Assembly (NCBI RefSeq): GCF_017874035.1
Contig: NZ_JAGGKV010000001.1
Location: 310,001-374,000, forward strand
Direction of reading: 5' to 3'
DNA from: Paenibacillus aceris
GTDB lineage: Bacteria; Bacillota; Bacilli; Paenibacillales; NBRC-103111
Length of the DNA stretch: 64,000 nt
The translations under genes and the position numbers were made by a program. Position 1 is the stretch's first letter, and every line of letters begins with the position of its first letter. This document shows, piece after piece, positions 48,430-56,402 of this stretch. Under the pieces are notes generated by a model. It worked only from the letters and a program-made list of their open reading frames with translations. It had not been told where the DNA came from and searched no databases.

Positions 48430-49430
48430 GTTGTTGTATCTCTCTTCCCATGGCTAATTTCGGCAGATATTGTGCCAACCAAATCATTTTGCAAAGCAAT
48501 TCTGGCTTGCCGAACTGCATTTTTGATGGCATTTGCATCAGAGGAACCATGACTCTTCAGAACCAATCCATCTATACCCAAGAATGGTGCCGCCCCATGC
48601 TCGTTATAATCCAGCTTCTTGCGGAATTGGGTAAGACCCGGCTTCAAGACGGCCGCAGCAAGCTTGGTGAATATTGATTTCGTGAACTCTTGTTTCAAAG
48701 CTGAAAAAATGGTTGAGGCAGCTCCCTCCAAAGATTTCAGCATAATATTACCGGCAAAACCATCACAAACGATAACATCGCATTTGGCGCGGAGCACTTG
48801 CGAAGATTCGACATTCCCTACAAAATGAATCGGCCCTTGCTCCATTAAAGGATATGCTGTTTTCGTTAATTCATTCCCTTTGGCCGCCTCGGTGCCAACG
48901 TTGAGCAAGCCTACACGGGGCTTAGAAATACCGTGAACTTTGGCGCGATAAATACTGCCCATAATCGCATATTGAAGCAATTGCTCCGGCGTAGCGTCCA
49001 TATTAGCTCCCAAGTCCAATGCCAACACACCGTTGCCATCCATTGTCGGAATCATGGGCGCTAGTGCCGGACGCTCAATGCCCGGTATTCTCCCAACGAC
49101 GAGCAAGCCTGTCGTCATCAATGCGCCTGTATTTCCTGCGGAAATCATGGCTTCCGCTTCTTTCTCTCGTACTAGTTTACCCGCCACAACCATGGAGGCG
49201 TCTTTTTTGCGTCGGACTGCTTTCACAGGTTCATCTTCCGCTTCAATGACTTCTTCCGTATGATGTATGCTTATATTTGCCGGCCTCTCTGTGAGGTGGG
49301 CTTCAATCGCGGCGCTGTTGCCGACCAGAATGATATGTACATCTTTCCACTCTTTGGCCGCTGCAAGTGCACCCTCCACTACGATCTTAGGGGCATTATC
49401 GCCGCCCATGGCATCAATCGCGATCCGCAT
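48426..49430 (-). CDS. plsX: PlsX, phosphate acyltransferase
   Basis: PlsX makes acyl-phosphate from acyl-ACP for phospholipid synthesis. The 334-residue protein begins [20 protein letters not shown] and shows [20 protein letters not shown] and [21 protein letters not shown] (here [19 protein letters not shown]). It overlaps fabH by 4 bases and fapR by 17. Confidence 0.97.
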   Translation of the reverse strand: MRIAIDAMGGDNAPKIVVEGALAAAKEWKDVHIILVGNSAAIEAHLTERPANISIHHTEEVIEAEDEPVKAVRRKKDASMVVAGKLVREKEAEAMISAGNTGALMTTGLLVVGRIPGIERPALAPMIPTMDGNGVLALDLGANMDATPEQLLQYAIMGSIYRAKVHGISKPRVGLLNVGTEAAKGNELTKTAYPLMEQGPIHFVGNVESSQVLRAKCDVIVCDGFAGNIMLKSLEGAASTIFSALKQEFTKSIFTKLAAAVLKPGLTQFRKKLDYNEHGAAPFLGIDGLVLKSHGSSDANAIKNAVRQARIALQNDLVGTISAEISHGKRDTTT

Positions 49431-50028
49431 GCAGCTTGTCCTCCCTCTCTAGATGTTGCTCTTTCTTCGAATGAAAGATCACGAAATTACCTCGGAACAC
49501 AGCCTCATCGCCAACATAGGAAGACACTTCAACTCTTGCTTTCCCTTTGGAAACGGAACGCACATAGGCTTTGGCGATACATTTCTCTCCTAGCTTTACA
49601 GAACGTATAAACCGGATATCTGCTGAGGCTGTCAAGGCGATTGGATCGTCGATAACGGCAACGGCGAGGGAGTTTGCTTGTGAGAATATATGATGTCCTC
49701 TTGCAATTTTGGTTCTTGAGAAAACATGATCTTCTTTGATTTCAAAAATCGAAATGCCGCTTTGATCCAGCTGCAAATCGATCACTTCACCAATGACTTC
49801 ATCAATGGACAGTGAACGTACTTGATCGTACGTTTTGACCGCCATGTGCTTCATGCGTTCCCGCAGCTCAGGAATACCTAGCTCCAATCGGTCTAACCGG
49901 ACGGTTTGGATGCTAACCTGAAACGTTCGCATCAGTTCCTCGTCAGTCATAAAAGGATTTGCTTCAATCGCTTGAAGCAATTGCTGCTGCCTTTGTCGTT
50001 TAGGAAGGCGTTCGATGGCTAGCACCAC
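49414..50028 (-). CDS. fapR: FapR, malonyl-CoA-responsive repressor of lipid synthesis
   Basis: FapR represses the fatty acid and phospholipid genes and is released by malonyl-CoA. The 204-residue protein has an N-terminal HTH (ITDEEL-type, here [20 protein letters not shown]), the linker [16 protein letters not shown] and a C-terminal hotdog domain ([19 protein letters not shown]). The start is a GTG with poor spacing from AAGG and is uncertain by a codon or two. A FapR-type operator lies directly upstream. Confidence 0.93.
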   Translation of the reverse strand: MVLAIERLPKRQRQQQLLQAIEANPFMTDEELMRTFQVSIQTVRLDRLELGIPELRERMKHMAVKTYDQVRSLSIDEVIGEVIDLQLDQSGISIFEIKEDHVFSRTKIARGHHIFSQANSLAVAVIDDPIALTASADIRFIRSVKLGEKCIAKAYVRSVSKGKARVEVSSYVGDEAVFRGNFVIFHSKKEQHLEREDKLHADRD

Positions 50029-50049
50029 CTTATCTCGTGAGATCTCATC

Positions 50050-50077
50050 TTATTACCAGATACTAAACTGTAGTATA
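50050..50077 (-). promoter_or_regulatory. FapR operator and promoter of the fapR-plsX-fab operon
   Basis: On the minus strand TATACT (50072-50077) serves as -10, and TTAGTATCTGGTAATAA (50050-50066) covers the expected start site. The 17-base element closely matches the known FapR box (TTAGTACC-type arms), implying autoregulation by malonyl-CoA-responsive FapR. The -35 is weak. Confidence 0.75.
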
Positions 50078-50102
50078 TTAAATTTAGAACCAAAAAGAAA
50101 GC

Positions 50103-50140
50103 AAAAAAAATAGCACCTCACACTAGGATGAAGTACTATG
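50103..50140 (-). terminator. Intrinsic terminator after rpmF
   Basis: On the minus strand ATAGTACTTCA pairs with TGAGGTGCTAT (two wobbles), followed by TTTTTTTT. It begins 8 bases after the rpmF stop. Confidence 0.88.
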
Positions 50141-50147
50141 TTTAATC

Positions 50148-50321
50148 TTATGCTTTTACGATCTCTCTACCTTTGTAAGTTCCGCAAGACTTGCACACGC
50201 GGTGTGCCAGTTTCAGCTCTCCACATTGTTCACATTTCACCATGCCTGGAACTTCCAATTTAAAGTGAGTACGGCGCTTGTCGCGACGAGTTTTGGATGT
50301 TCTCCGTTGAGGTACTGCCAT
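50148..50321 (-). CDS. rpmF: 50S ribosomal protein L32
   Basis: L32 is a small 57-residue zinc-ribbon ribosomal protein. Translation of this stretch gives [19 protein letters not shown] at the start, then the four Cys in VKCEQCGEL and [11 protein letters not shown], so it is the zinc-binding (C+) form. The ATG follows AAGGAGGTG. It lies 38 bases after yceD, the usual pairing. Confidence 0.97.
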   Translation of the reverse strand: MAVPQRRTSKTRRDKRRTHFKLEVPGMVKCEQCGELKLAHRVCKSCGTYKGREIVKA

Positions 50322-50359
50322 ATTCAAAACACCTCCTTCATCAAATTTCGGGATCTGCC

Positions 50360-50869
50360 TTATTCTTTGTTAAAAAAGTCCGCGAGACCTGCAAGTCTAG
50401 GATCAATCTTCTCCTGCTTACAGCCGCAATCCTTGAGATTGCGATTTTCTCCACACACGGGACAGAGACCTTTGCACGCTTCGTCACAAAGTGGTATGTA
50501 CGGTAATCCGACCACTACATTTTCTACAACGTAAGGCTCTAAATCGACTTTATCTCCAACGACCAAATGAATGTCCTCGTCAAGATCTGGATCTTCTTCC
50601 TCTGGCTTTTGCATGAAGACTTCCTCGAAAGGAAGCTCGATTGTTTGATTAGTGTGCGTTAAGCATCGTGAACAGCTTAACTCCAAGTCTAGCGTTAACG
50701 TTCCGTTAACTTTTGCTACTCCATCTTCATGCGTTGCAAGAAGATCGACACGTATTGGCCCATGACTAAGAACATCTTGACGTCCTTCAAAAGGAGTCGT
50801 CAAATCCATTTCTTCCGTCATATGGACCGGGTGCCCTTTAAGAGCAAGCTCTCTAAAACGAATTTGCAT
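50360..50869 (-). CDS. yceD: YceD/DUF177-family protein (YlbN)
   Basis: This 169-residue protein matches the DUF177 (YceD/YlbN) family always found before rpmF; in plants and bacteria it has been linked to 23S rRNA accumulation. It shows [20 protein letters not shown] near the middle and a C-terminal cysteine cluster, [19 protein letters not shown]. The ATG is preceded by a weak ribosome site. A strong promoter lies 29 bases upstream. Confidence 0.9.
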   Translation of the reverse strand: MQIRFRELALKGHPVHMTEEMDLTTPFEGRQDVLSHGPIRVDLLATHEDGVAKVNGTLTLDLELSCSRCLTHTNQTIELPFEEVFMQKPEEEDPDLDEDIHLVVGDKVDLEPYVVENVVVGLPYIPLCDEACKGLCPVCGENRNLKDCGCKQEKIDPRLAGLADFFNKE

Positions 50870-50897
50870 GTTTTTTCACCCCAAACAAACAAAGATT

Positions 50898-50927
50898 ATT
50901 ATATCCAGTTTGATTACCTTTTGTCAA
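50898..50927 (-). promoter_or_regulatory. Strong sigma-A promoter of yceD-rpmF
   Basis: On the minus strand TTGACA (50922-50927), an 18-base spacer and TATAAT (50898-50903) are both perfect hexamers. This drives the yceD-rpmF pair. Confidence 0.85.
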
Positions 50928-50960
50928 TTATAAATCTATTTACTTATCTTCCTAGAAAGC

Positions 50961-52085
50961 TTACTTTGGAGGTAGCGCCGCTAGAAACTTTAGAGCATCA
51001 TCCATCGTGCCGATCTCAACAATTTTCATCTTCGTCTTGATTTGTTCGGCTCTTTGGAGAGCGTCTGAATAATTCGTGATTTTGGTCCCGTCTTTGTAAG
51101 TCACATCTTTGGGCGCAAAGAAAAAGTCCGCCTTCTCTCGATCCGCGGCAATAATCTTATGCTGTATGCCTCCAATTGGACCCACAGTCCCGTCTGTCTC
51201 GATGGTCCCTGTTCCTGCAATACGATACCCCTTCGTAATATCCTCTGGAACAAGTTGATTATAGATTTCTAAGGAAAACATAAGCCCAGCTGAAGGTCCT
51301 CCAATCTCCCCGGCCTTAATGGAGACCTGCTTATCGTCTTGATCTGCTTTGACTGACTGCATGTCAGCCGGAACGACGCCAATACCTGCACGAGGCTCGC
51401 CCTTATCCCCTTCCTGCTGAGGAAGGGCTCCAAGCGCTAGTGTCGCTTGCTGCTCCACCTTTTTCCTGGCATATGTAATAGTGATGGATTCCCCGGCCTT
51501 CTTCCCTTTTAGCGCATCAAGTAAATCCTGTGCTACTTTCACATCTTTCGTGTCAGCCTTCAACAGCACATCGCCCGGCTTGAGCACCTTCTCACCAGAT
51601 AGCCCCGGAAGAGTCTGCAGCACCATTACACCCTCATGATTGATGTGAAATGGAACCTTCGCATGCGTATATGCCGCTTGAATCGCACTCGCTTGGGAGG
51701 TAAGCATAACATATTCTTGACGCTGTGAATATTCTTGCTCCGACTCGCCTTTGCGCAAAACGCTCGTTTTGGGCTGAATCTCTTCATAAGGATGAACAAG
51801 ACCAATTAAATAATTGATCATATTGGCATCAGCGACACGAACCGTCGTGAGCATCAGCGTGCCTTTTTCCGGATCCGAGCCTTTGGGTATTGTCACCATC
51901 GGTTTAATTTCTTCCGCAGTTCCCGGCATGAAAATAAAGAAAGGTAGACGCACAAAAAACAACAAATAAACAATGACAATTCCTACAAGCGCAGAAGCTA
52001 AATAACGCCTGGTTGACGATTTTCTCGGGTATTGATAAGAATCATTGGACCACTCACGAATCCGATTCTCTTCTTCATTTTCCAT
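50961..52085 (-). CDS. sepM: SepM/YlbL-family membrane-anchored PDZ and Lon-type protease
   Basis: This 374-residue protein has an N-terminal transmembrane helix (about residues 29-50), a PDZ domain (about 150-230, GVMVLQTLPGLSGEKVLKPG) and a Lon-type serine protease domain. The catalytic Ser is in AGEIGGPSAGLMFSLEIYN and the Lys in VGPIGGIQHKIIAADREK. SepM matures a competence pheromone in streptococci. YlbL in Bacillus subtilis acts in recovery from the DNA-damage division block. It is transcribed divergently from ylbJ. Confidence 0.92.
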   Translation of the reverse strand: MENEEENRIREWSNDSYQYPRKSSTRRYLASALVGIVIVYLLFFVRLPFFIFMPGTAEEIKPMVTIPKGSDPEKGTLMLTTVRVADANMINYLIGLVHPYEEIQPKTSVLRKGESEQEYSQRQEYVMLTSQASAIQAAYTHAKVPFHINHEGVMVLQTLPGLSGEKVLKPGDVLLKADTKDVKVAQDLLDALKGKKAGESITITYARKKVEQQATLALGALPQQEGDKGEPRAGIGVVPADMQSVKADQDDKQVSIKAGEIGGPSAGLMFSLEIYNQLVPEDITKGYRIAGTGTIETDGTVGPIGGIQHKIIAADREKADFFFAPKDVTYKDGTKITNYSDALQRAEQIKTKMKIVEIGTMDDALKFLAALPPK

Positions 52086-52210
52086 ACAGGTTCCCCTTCC
52101 TGATGCCTACTTCAAGTGATGACTTTCCTTTCGCCGAACAAATGAAAGCTTGGTCTAAACCTCTGTCTTTTCGCGTACAAATGAAGCATGTTAAAGGATG
52201 AGGTGAACCC

Positions 52211-53482
52211 ATGCAGCCTTCCCAAGTAAACGCCAAGCTCAAAATGACGACGCTGGTACTGGGGGCTCTTACCGCCCTTGTAGTAGTGTCTATCATACTC
52301 TTTCCAGACAAAGCCTTTCAGTCTTCTCTCGAAGGACTCACGATTTGGTGGAAACTCGTATTTCCGGCGTTGCTGCCTTTTCTCATTATGACCGAGCTGT
52401 TGATCGGATTCGGCGTCATCCAAGGAACAGGAGTACTGCTAGATCCTTTAATGAGAATTATATTTCGCTTGCCCGGAGTAAGCGGTTGGGCGTTGGCCTC
52501 TGGCTTTCTTGTAGGTTTTCCTAGCGGGGCCAAAATTACAGCAACTCTCCATGAAAAAAAACTCATCTCGCGGGAAGAGACTGAACGGTTAACATCGATC
52601 TCCCATCTATGCAGTCCATTATTCTTGGTTATGGTTGTAGGTATCGGTTTCCTGCACAGCGCAAAGCTTGGCATAGTCCTTGCCATCGTCCATTACATCA
52701 CTGCCGTAATCACCGGCATTTTGATGAGATTTTCGAAAGCGCCTCAACAGCCTTTAGATGCTACTCCCGCTTCTCCCTCTAAATCATCAGGTTCCATTTG
52801 GAAGATTGCGATCTCTACCATGCGACAAGCCTACCTGCACGATGGCCGTGCTTTTGGCAAGCTCCTTGGCGACGCTGTCCTATCCTCGGTTCAATCCTTA
52901 ATGCTGATCGGCGGATATATGATGATCTTTTCGGTATTGATTAATGTTGTTACAATTACCCATTTTACAGATACTCTCAAACCTGTGACTTCCTTCTTCT
53001 TGCACTTTATGAATGTCCATACGGATACTTCTCCACAATGGGTTAAGGGGTTGATGGAGATTCATCTCGGCGCCTATTCCTGGAGTCAAGTCCAGGGGCT
53101 CTCCTTGCTTCCACAAATGGCGCTCATCAGCGCGTTTCTTGCATGGGGAGGCTTATCCGCCCATGCACAGGTTGCTGGATTTCATCAAAAAACAGAAGCA
53201 CGCTACCGATATTTCTTCCAATCTCGCCTCTTGCACGCTGCACTTGCCTTCGTTTGTACCATTTTGCTCTGGAAACCGCTGCAATTTCTTATGATGGAAA
53301 CAGAACCAAGCTTTCTCTGGTTGGACAAAACACCAAACACAAACACGCTATTCGCATCTGCGCTGAACGGCGGTTCGGTATGGGGGTTATGGGGCATTAC
53401 CTTTGTTCAATTCCTTCTTCTGCTCCTAAGCATGCTGATCATTTCCACCTTCGTAGGCACTTTTCGAAAAAAAGCTAATTAG
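52211..53482 (+). CDS. ylbJ: YlbJ, sporulation integral membrane protein
   Basis: YlbJ is a mother-cell sporulation membrane protein required for a normal spore cortex in Bacillus subtilis. The 423-residue protein has about eight hydrophobic segments and two nucleoside-recognition (Gate) domains, around WKLVFPALLPFLIMTELLIG and MLIGGYMMIFSVLINVV, with GFLVGFPSGAKITATL between. Its divergent 125-base upstream region has a weak sigma-E-like -10 (CGTACAAA). The ATG follows GGATGAGGTGAACCC. Confidence 0.92.
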   Translation: MQPSQVNAKLKMTTLVLGALTALVVVSIILFPDKAFQSSLEGLTIWWKLVFPALLPFLIMTELLIGFGVIQGTGVLLDPLMRIIFRLPGVSGWALASGFLVGFPSGAKITATLHEKKLISREETERLTSISHLCSPLFLVMVVGIGFLHSAKLGIVLAIVHYITAVITGILMRFSKAPQQPLDATPASPSKSSGSIWKIAISTMRQAYLHDGRAFGKLLGDAVLSSVQSLMLIGGYMMIFSVLINVVTITHFTDTLKPVTSFFLHFMNVHTDTSPQWVKGLMEIHLGAYSWSQVQGLSLLPQMALISAFLAWGGLSAHAQVAGFHQKTEARYRYFFQSRLLHAALAFVCTILLWKPLQFLMMETEPSFLWLDKTPNTNTLFASALNGGSVWGLWGITFVQFLLLLLSMLIISTFVGTFRKKAN

Positions 53483-53501
53483 GCGGACTTTATGCATAAT
53501 T

Positions 53502-54002
53502 TTAAGTGATTGGGAATTTTTTTTGCAGCGCTTCCTCCACCTCAGGGGGAACTAAATCTACTACCGGCCCATGAAACCGAGCAATTTCCTTGACAATACT
53601 TGAGCTCAAGTAGGAATACTTGGGCTTCGATGTCATGAAAAAAGTCTCCACATCCGAGTTAAGCTTATGATTCGTGGAAGCCATCTGCAGTTCGTATTCA
53701 AAATCAGAAACAGCCCGAAGACCGCGCACAATCAGACGCACATTTCGGGACTTCATATAATTCACCATTAAATCTCTAAACCCGTCTACTTCTACATTCG
53801 GCAGATCCTTCGTAACTTTGCGGATCAGCTCCATTCTTTCTTCCAAAGTAAACAGAGGGTTCTTGGACGTGTTGTTAAGTACTGCAACAATGAGCTTATC
53901 GAACACCTTCGCTGCTCTATGTATAATATCAAGGTGGCCATGTGTCACCGGGTCAAAACTTCCCGGATATACGGCTACTGTAATGCCGTGTTCTTGTTTC
54001 AT
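53502..54002 (-). CDS. coaD: Phosphopantetheine adenylyltransferase
   Basis: CoaD makes dephospho-CoA from phosphopantetheine and ATP. The 166-residue protein has the nucleotidyltransferase motif [40 protein letters not shown] and the C-terminal [19 protein letters not shown] chose the ATG at 54002, after GGAGAGGACAGCAGG; the in-frame ATG at 54023 is part of that region. It is 24 bases after rsmD and converges with ylbJ. Confidence 0.96.
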   Translation of the reverse strand: MKQEHGITVAVYPGSFDPVTHGHLDIIHRAAKVFDKLIVAVLNNTSKNPLFTLEERMELIRKVTKDLPNVEVDGFRDLMVNYMKSRNVRLIVRGLRAVSDFEYELQMASTNHKLNSDVETFFMTSKPKYSYLSSSIVKEIARFHGPVVDLVPPEVEEALQKKFPIT

Positions 54003-54026
54003 CCTGCTGTCCTCTCCTTTCATAGC

Positions 54027-54587
54027 CTATTCATCCACGGATTGCTTATAAATCGTTACAGCCGTATCTCCGTAGTCAGCCCTTCTTTGTTGGTTGAATC
54101 CTCCAATAACATCATCCAGAACATCCTTCGCATCGTGTTCCACAACAATCGTGCTGTTTAGATCAACGATGGCCTGAGTCTCCATAGCGCTTATCAGTTC
54201 CGCGATCACTTTCATTTTATAGGGCGGATCGAGAAATACAAGTTGGAATTGCTGCTGTCTTTTCGCTAACGCTTTCAGTGCCCTGGCGGCATCTGTTCTG
54301 TAAATCTCGGCCTGATCCTTGAGACCGGCTGTTTGTAAATTATGCTGGATCGTGTCAATGCTTTTCTTCTCGATATCAATGAAGACCGCTTTATCCATCC
54401 CGCGGCTCAGAGCCTCGATGCCCAGTCCGCCAGTTCCAGCGAACAGATCGAGAACCTGTCCCCCGTCAAAATACGGTCCGATCATACTGAAGATCGCTTC
54501 TTTCACTTTATCCGTTGTCGGTCGCGTGCTGATACCGGGTACCGCCTTTAGCGACCTGCCTTTGGCAGTGCCTGAAATCACTCTCAT
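54027..54587 (-). CDS. rsmD: RsmD, 16S rRNA m2G966 methyltransferase
   Basis: RsmD methylates G966 of 16S rRNA. The 186-residue protein starts MRVISGTAKGRSLKAVPG and has the SAM-binding VLDLFAGTGGLGIEALSRG and the catalytic LVFLDPPYKM. The ATG at 54587 follows AAGGGG at 11 bases; the upstream extension has no ribosome site. It is the last core gene before the accessory region. Confidence 0.95.
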   Translation of the reverse strand: MRVISGTAKGRSLKAVPGISTRPTTDKVKEAIFSMIGPYFDGGQVLDLFAGTGGLGIEALSRGMDKAVFIDIEKKSIDTIQHNLQTAGLKDQAEIYRTDAARALKALAKRQQQFQLVFLDPPYKMKVIAELISAMETQAIVDLNSTIVVEHDAKDVLDDVIGGFNQQRRADYGDTAVTIYKQSVDE

Positions 54588-54626
54588 CTTGCTCTTTTCC
54601 CCTTCTGACTGGCTGATTCTTTTGCT

Positions 54627-54667
54627 ATCGTACCACAAGCACTATTCTGACACAAAAATTTTGTGTC
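54627..54667 (-). promoter_or_regulatory. rsmD promoter overlapped by a 19-bp palindrome
   Basis: On the minus strand TTGTGT (54650-54655), 17 bases and TACGAT (54627-54632) form a sigma-A-like promoter. The -35 lies inside GACACAAAAATTTTGTGTC (54649-54667), a palindrome with 9-base arms around one base, which looks like a repressor site. Confidence 0.5.
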
Positions 54668-54789
54668 TGCCATGTATAAATTTCCTGTAAAACGGTCATC
54701 CTTGAACTATCGACATCAGAGAATGTCGTAGACAACCGCGGAGAAGACTTACGTTTCCCCATAAGCTCTTCGTCCGGTTTCTCCTCTCC

Positions 54790-54875
54790 CATGAGACGGC
54801 CTGTAAAAGGGCCGTCGTATTAATTTTATAGGACAGTTTTCTGAAACCCTTATGAAATAAGGGTTTCTTTGTGTA
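54790..54875 (+). repeat. Double-hairpin terminator module, copy A
   Basis: This stretch contains ACGGCC-loop-GGGCCGT and then GAAACCCTTAT-GAA-ATAAGGGTTTC followed by TTTG. It is about 85% identical to the module at 55926-56010, which follows the XRE gene. Here no plus-strand gene precedes it, so it may be a relic left by deletion or duplication. Confidence 0.7.
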
Positions 54876-54920
54876 TAACAGAGTAAATAATTCGTATAGT
54901 ACAGAGAGTATTTTTGACAC

Positions 54921-54942
54921 TTGGTGACCAATTGGTGACCAA
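54921..54942. repeat. Two abutting TTGGTGACCAA palindromes
   Basis: TTGGTGACCAA occurs twice without a gap (54921-54931 and 54932-54942). Each unit is an inverted repeat around one base. Similar short direct repeats are known as integrase arm sites or as repressor operators. The sites lie between the core gene rsmD and the first accessory gene. Confidence 0.6.
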
Positions 54943-55017
54943 ATTTAATTATATAGAATAAATAACCTCATAGTGAAACCCGATAAACCACAAAATGAAA
55001 TTTACAAATACAATTAT

Positions 55018-55278
55018 TTAACCTTGGCCGATAAAGCTCTGATTTGGTATATTTAACGGCTCATCTTCCCATCCTCGAATAATATTTATGGTATCAGTAT
55101 TCCATCCATCCCAAATGAAATAGTTCTGTTCTGCCAGTTTACTAAGAACAAATTTAATCTCTTTTTCATATTTACCAGTTTTTGTACTCAGTTCATTGAA
55201 GGATGGCATATATCCGCGATGTTTGTGGGAATAGTTCCAAAGAATACGCAAAATCTTTCGTTCGATATCTCGAAGCAA
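55018..55278 (-). CDS. Small winged-helix-like protein of unknown function
   Basis: The 86-residue protein has an N-terminal segment (LRDIERKILRILWNYSHKHR, then GYMPSFNELSTKTGKYEKEI) resembling the LexA-type winged helix, suggesting a small DNA-binding regulator, but I recognise no named family. The start is a TTG at 55278 with the very strong ribosome site GAGGTGATC; an upstream TTG would overlap it. It is AT-rich and lies in the accessory region. Confidence 0.6.
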   Translation of the reverse strand: MLRDIERKILRILWNYSHKHRGYMPSFNELSTKTGKYEKEIKFVLSKLAEQNYFIWDGWNTDTINIIRGWEDEPLNIPNQSFIGQG

Positions 55279-55706
55279 AATGATCACCTCGCTGTTATTG
55301 TATGCAAACAAAATGCGAACAACATTAAAAAGCCTAAGGATATTCCCTCAACCTGCATTTTATCATGACAATTTGGGCACAAGACGACTTAAGAGACCTG
55401 CTCATACCTCCTTTATTTAATTTGTTGTTCTGATTTTCAAAACTAACAAACTATGTCCATGGGAATTTACCCTTGGGCCTCTGTTTTGTTTCTTCATTAA
55501 TAAGACAGTTAATAAAATTATGATACAGTACTTCCTACTCCCACTAAATCCTCATCGGATGATGTCTCGGAATATTCCCCCGAAGCTTCTGACTTTTGTT
55601 TAATGCATATTGTTATGGCTTGTCTACTTATGTCTTTCCACTTAAATTAATTTATATTTGCAGGAATATTATTAAAAGGAGTGGAATTATTTGGTGAGGT
55701 GATTTT
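55279..55706. other. 428-bp AT-rich spacer between the two small regulators
   Basis: No gene with a ribosome site and plausible composition was found. The left 30 bases carry the ribosome site of the 86-residue gene. A possible sigma-A promoter for the XRE gene reads TTGTCT, 17 bases, TAAATT near 55620-55650 on the plus strand, but it is weak. The two regulators diverge from this spacer, so operators are likely here. Confidence 0.4.
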
Positions 55707-55925
55707 ATGGGAATTCAATCCCGTTTAAAGGTTATTTTCGCGGAAAGAAATATTCGTCAAAACGAGTTTGCTCTAAAAGTGAATATAAGCCAAACAACCC
55801 TCAGTAAACTAGTGAATAATAAGTCATTGCCTACGCTTGATGTCGCTTATCGGATCGCCGTAGAGTTGGATCTTAATGTAATGGAAATATGGATTTTAAT
55901 ACAAAACGAGTCTGCCGCCGAATAA
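55707..55925 (+). CDS. XRE-family (Cro/C1-type) transcriptional regulator
   Basis: This 72-residue protein is a single Cro/C1 helix-turn-helix domain (SRLKVIFAERNIRQNEFALK, ISQTTLSKLVNNKSLPTLDV, AYRIAVELDLNVMEIW). It resembles phage and mobile-element repressors. The ATG follows GAGGTGATTTT. Its terminator module is duplicated at 54790-54875. Confidence 0.85.
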   Translation: MGIQSRLKVIFAERNIRQNEFALKVNISQTTLSKLVNNKSLPTLDVAYRIAVELDLNVMEIWILIQNESAAE

Positions 55926-56010
55926 TGAGACGGCGGCCTGTAAAAGGGCCGTCGTTATTATTTTATGGAACAGTTCATGAAAACCCTTATAAAATAAGGG
56001 TTTTCTTTTT
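55926..56010 (+). terminator. Double-hairpin terminator module, copy B, after the XRE gene
   Basis: Starting at the XRE stop, two hairpins follow: ACGGCGGCC-loop-GGGCCGTCGT with a T-rich tail, then AAAACCCTTAT-AAA-ATAAGGGTTTT followed by CTTTTTATAC, a good intrinsic terminator. Copy A at 54790-54875 is nearly the same. Confidence 0.8.
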
Positions 56011-56143
56011 ATACAGGACAAAATTAGCTTATAATTCAGATCATGATTATTATCTCTGTGGACGGTTTGGGGACGAAAAATCTTATGTAAGGATCAGTCC
56101 GATATCCATTGCAACGGTGTCCGCGTATACTGTAAAATGAACG

Positions 56144-56180
56144 AATCCCCACTGGCCTATTCGACCGGTGGGGTATTTTT
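56144..56180. terminator. Bidirectional terminator after the ribbon-helix-helix gene
   Basis: ATCCCCACTGG pairs with CCGGTGGGGT around a 9-base loop. The plus-strand side is followed by ATTTTTATG. On the minus strand the stem overlaps the last codons of the ribbon-helix-helix gene. Confidence 0.65.
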
Positions 56181-56402
56181 ATGTCTTCGCATATACTCTT
56201 TCACTGCCTCTACCACAACATCAACCATCTTCCTATTCTGTTTCGCGGCGAATATCTTTAATTCAGTATGGAAATGATCGTCGAAATCAAATGTTGCTTT
56301 TTTCTTATTTACAGGTTTCTGTATACCTGTATTTACAGTTTCCTGTATTCCTTGGCTCCGCCGTTTTCCTAATAACTGCTCAATCGCATCACGCTTGGAC
56401 AC
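56157..56402 (-). CDS. Ribbon-helix-helix DNA-binding protein, probable ParA partner
   Basis: This 81-residue protein has a disordered basic N-terminal part and a C-terminal ribbon-helix-helix-like unit (ATFDFDDHFHTELKIFAAKQ, NRKMVDVVVEAVKEYMRR), the fold of ParG, Omega and similar centromere-binding partners of ParA. The start is GTG 56402, inside the end of parA (14-base overlap), with GGAG upstream, so it is translationally coupled to parA. Its own coding sequence contains six contiguous 8-bp repeats (56307-56354). Confidence 0.72.
   Translation of the reverse strand: MSKRDAIEQLLGKRRSQGIQETVNTGIQKPVNKKKATFDFDDHFHTELKIFAAKQNRKMVDVVVEAVKEYMRRHKNTPPVE
56307..56354. repeat. Array of six contiguous 8-bp repeats inside the ribbon-helix-helix gene
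   Basis: In steps of exactly 8 bases, on the plus strand: ATTTACAG, GTTTCTGT, ATACCTGT, ATTTACAG, TTTCCTGT, ATTCCTTG. The consensus (A/G)TTCCTGT is shared with the arrays at 56458 and 57169; two units read as the reverse orientation. Contiguous short repeats are typical binding sites for ribbon-helix-helix partition proteins. Confidence 0.55.

Noticed and set aside
54696..54931. Two overlapping minus-strand open frames of 60-74 residues
   Set aside because: They run through the double-hairpin repeat, have no ribosome site, and their composition does not look like protein.
55889..56140. 83-residue plus-strand open frame after the XRE gene
   Set aside because: It starts inside the XRE gene, passes through the terminator module and has no ribosome site; the last 24 residues look slightly protein-like but are not enough to support a gene.
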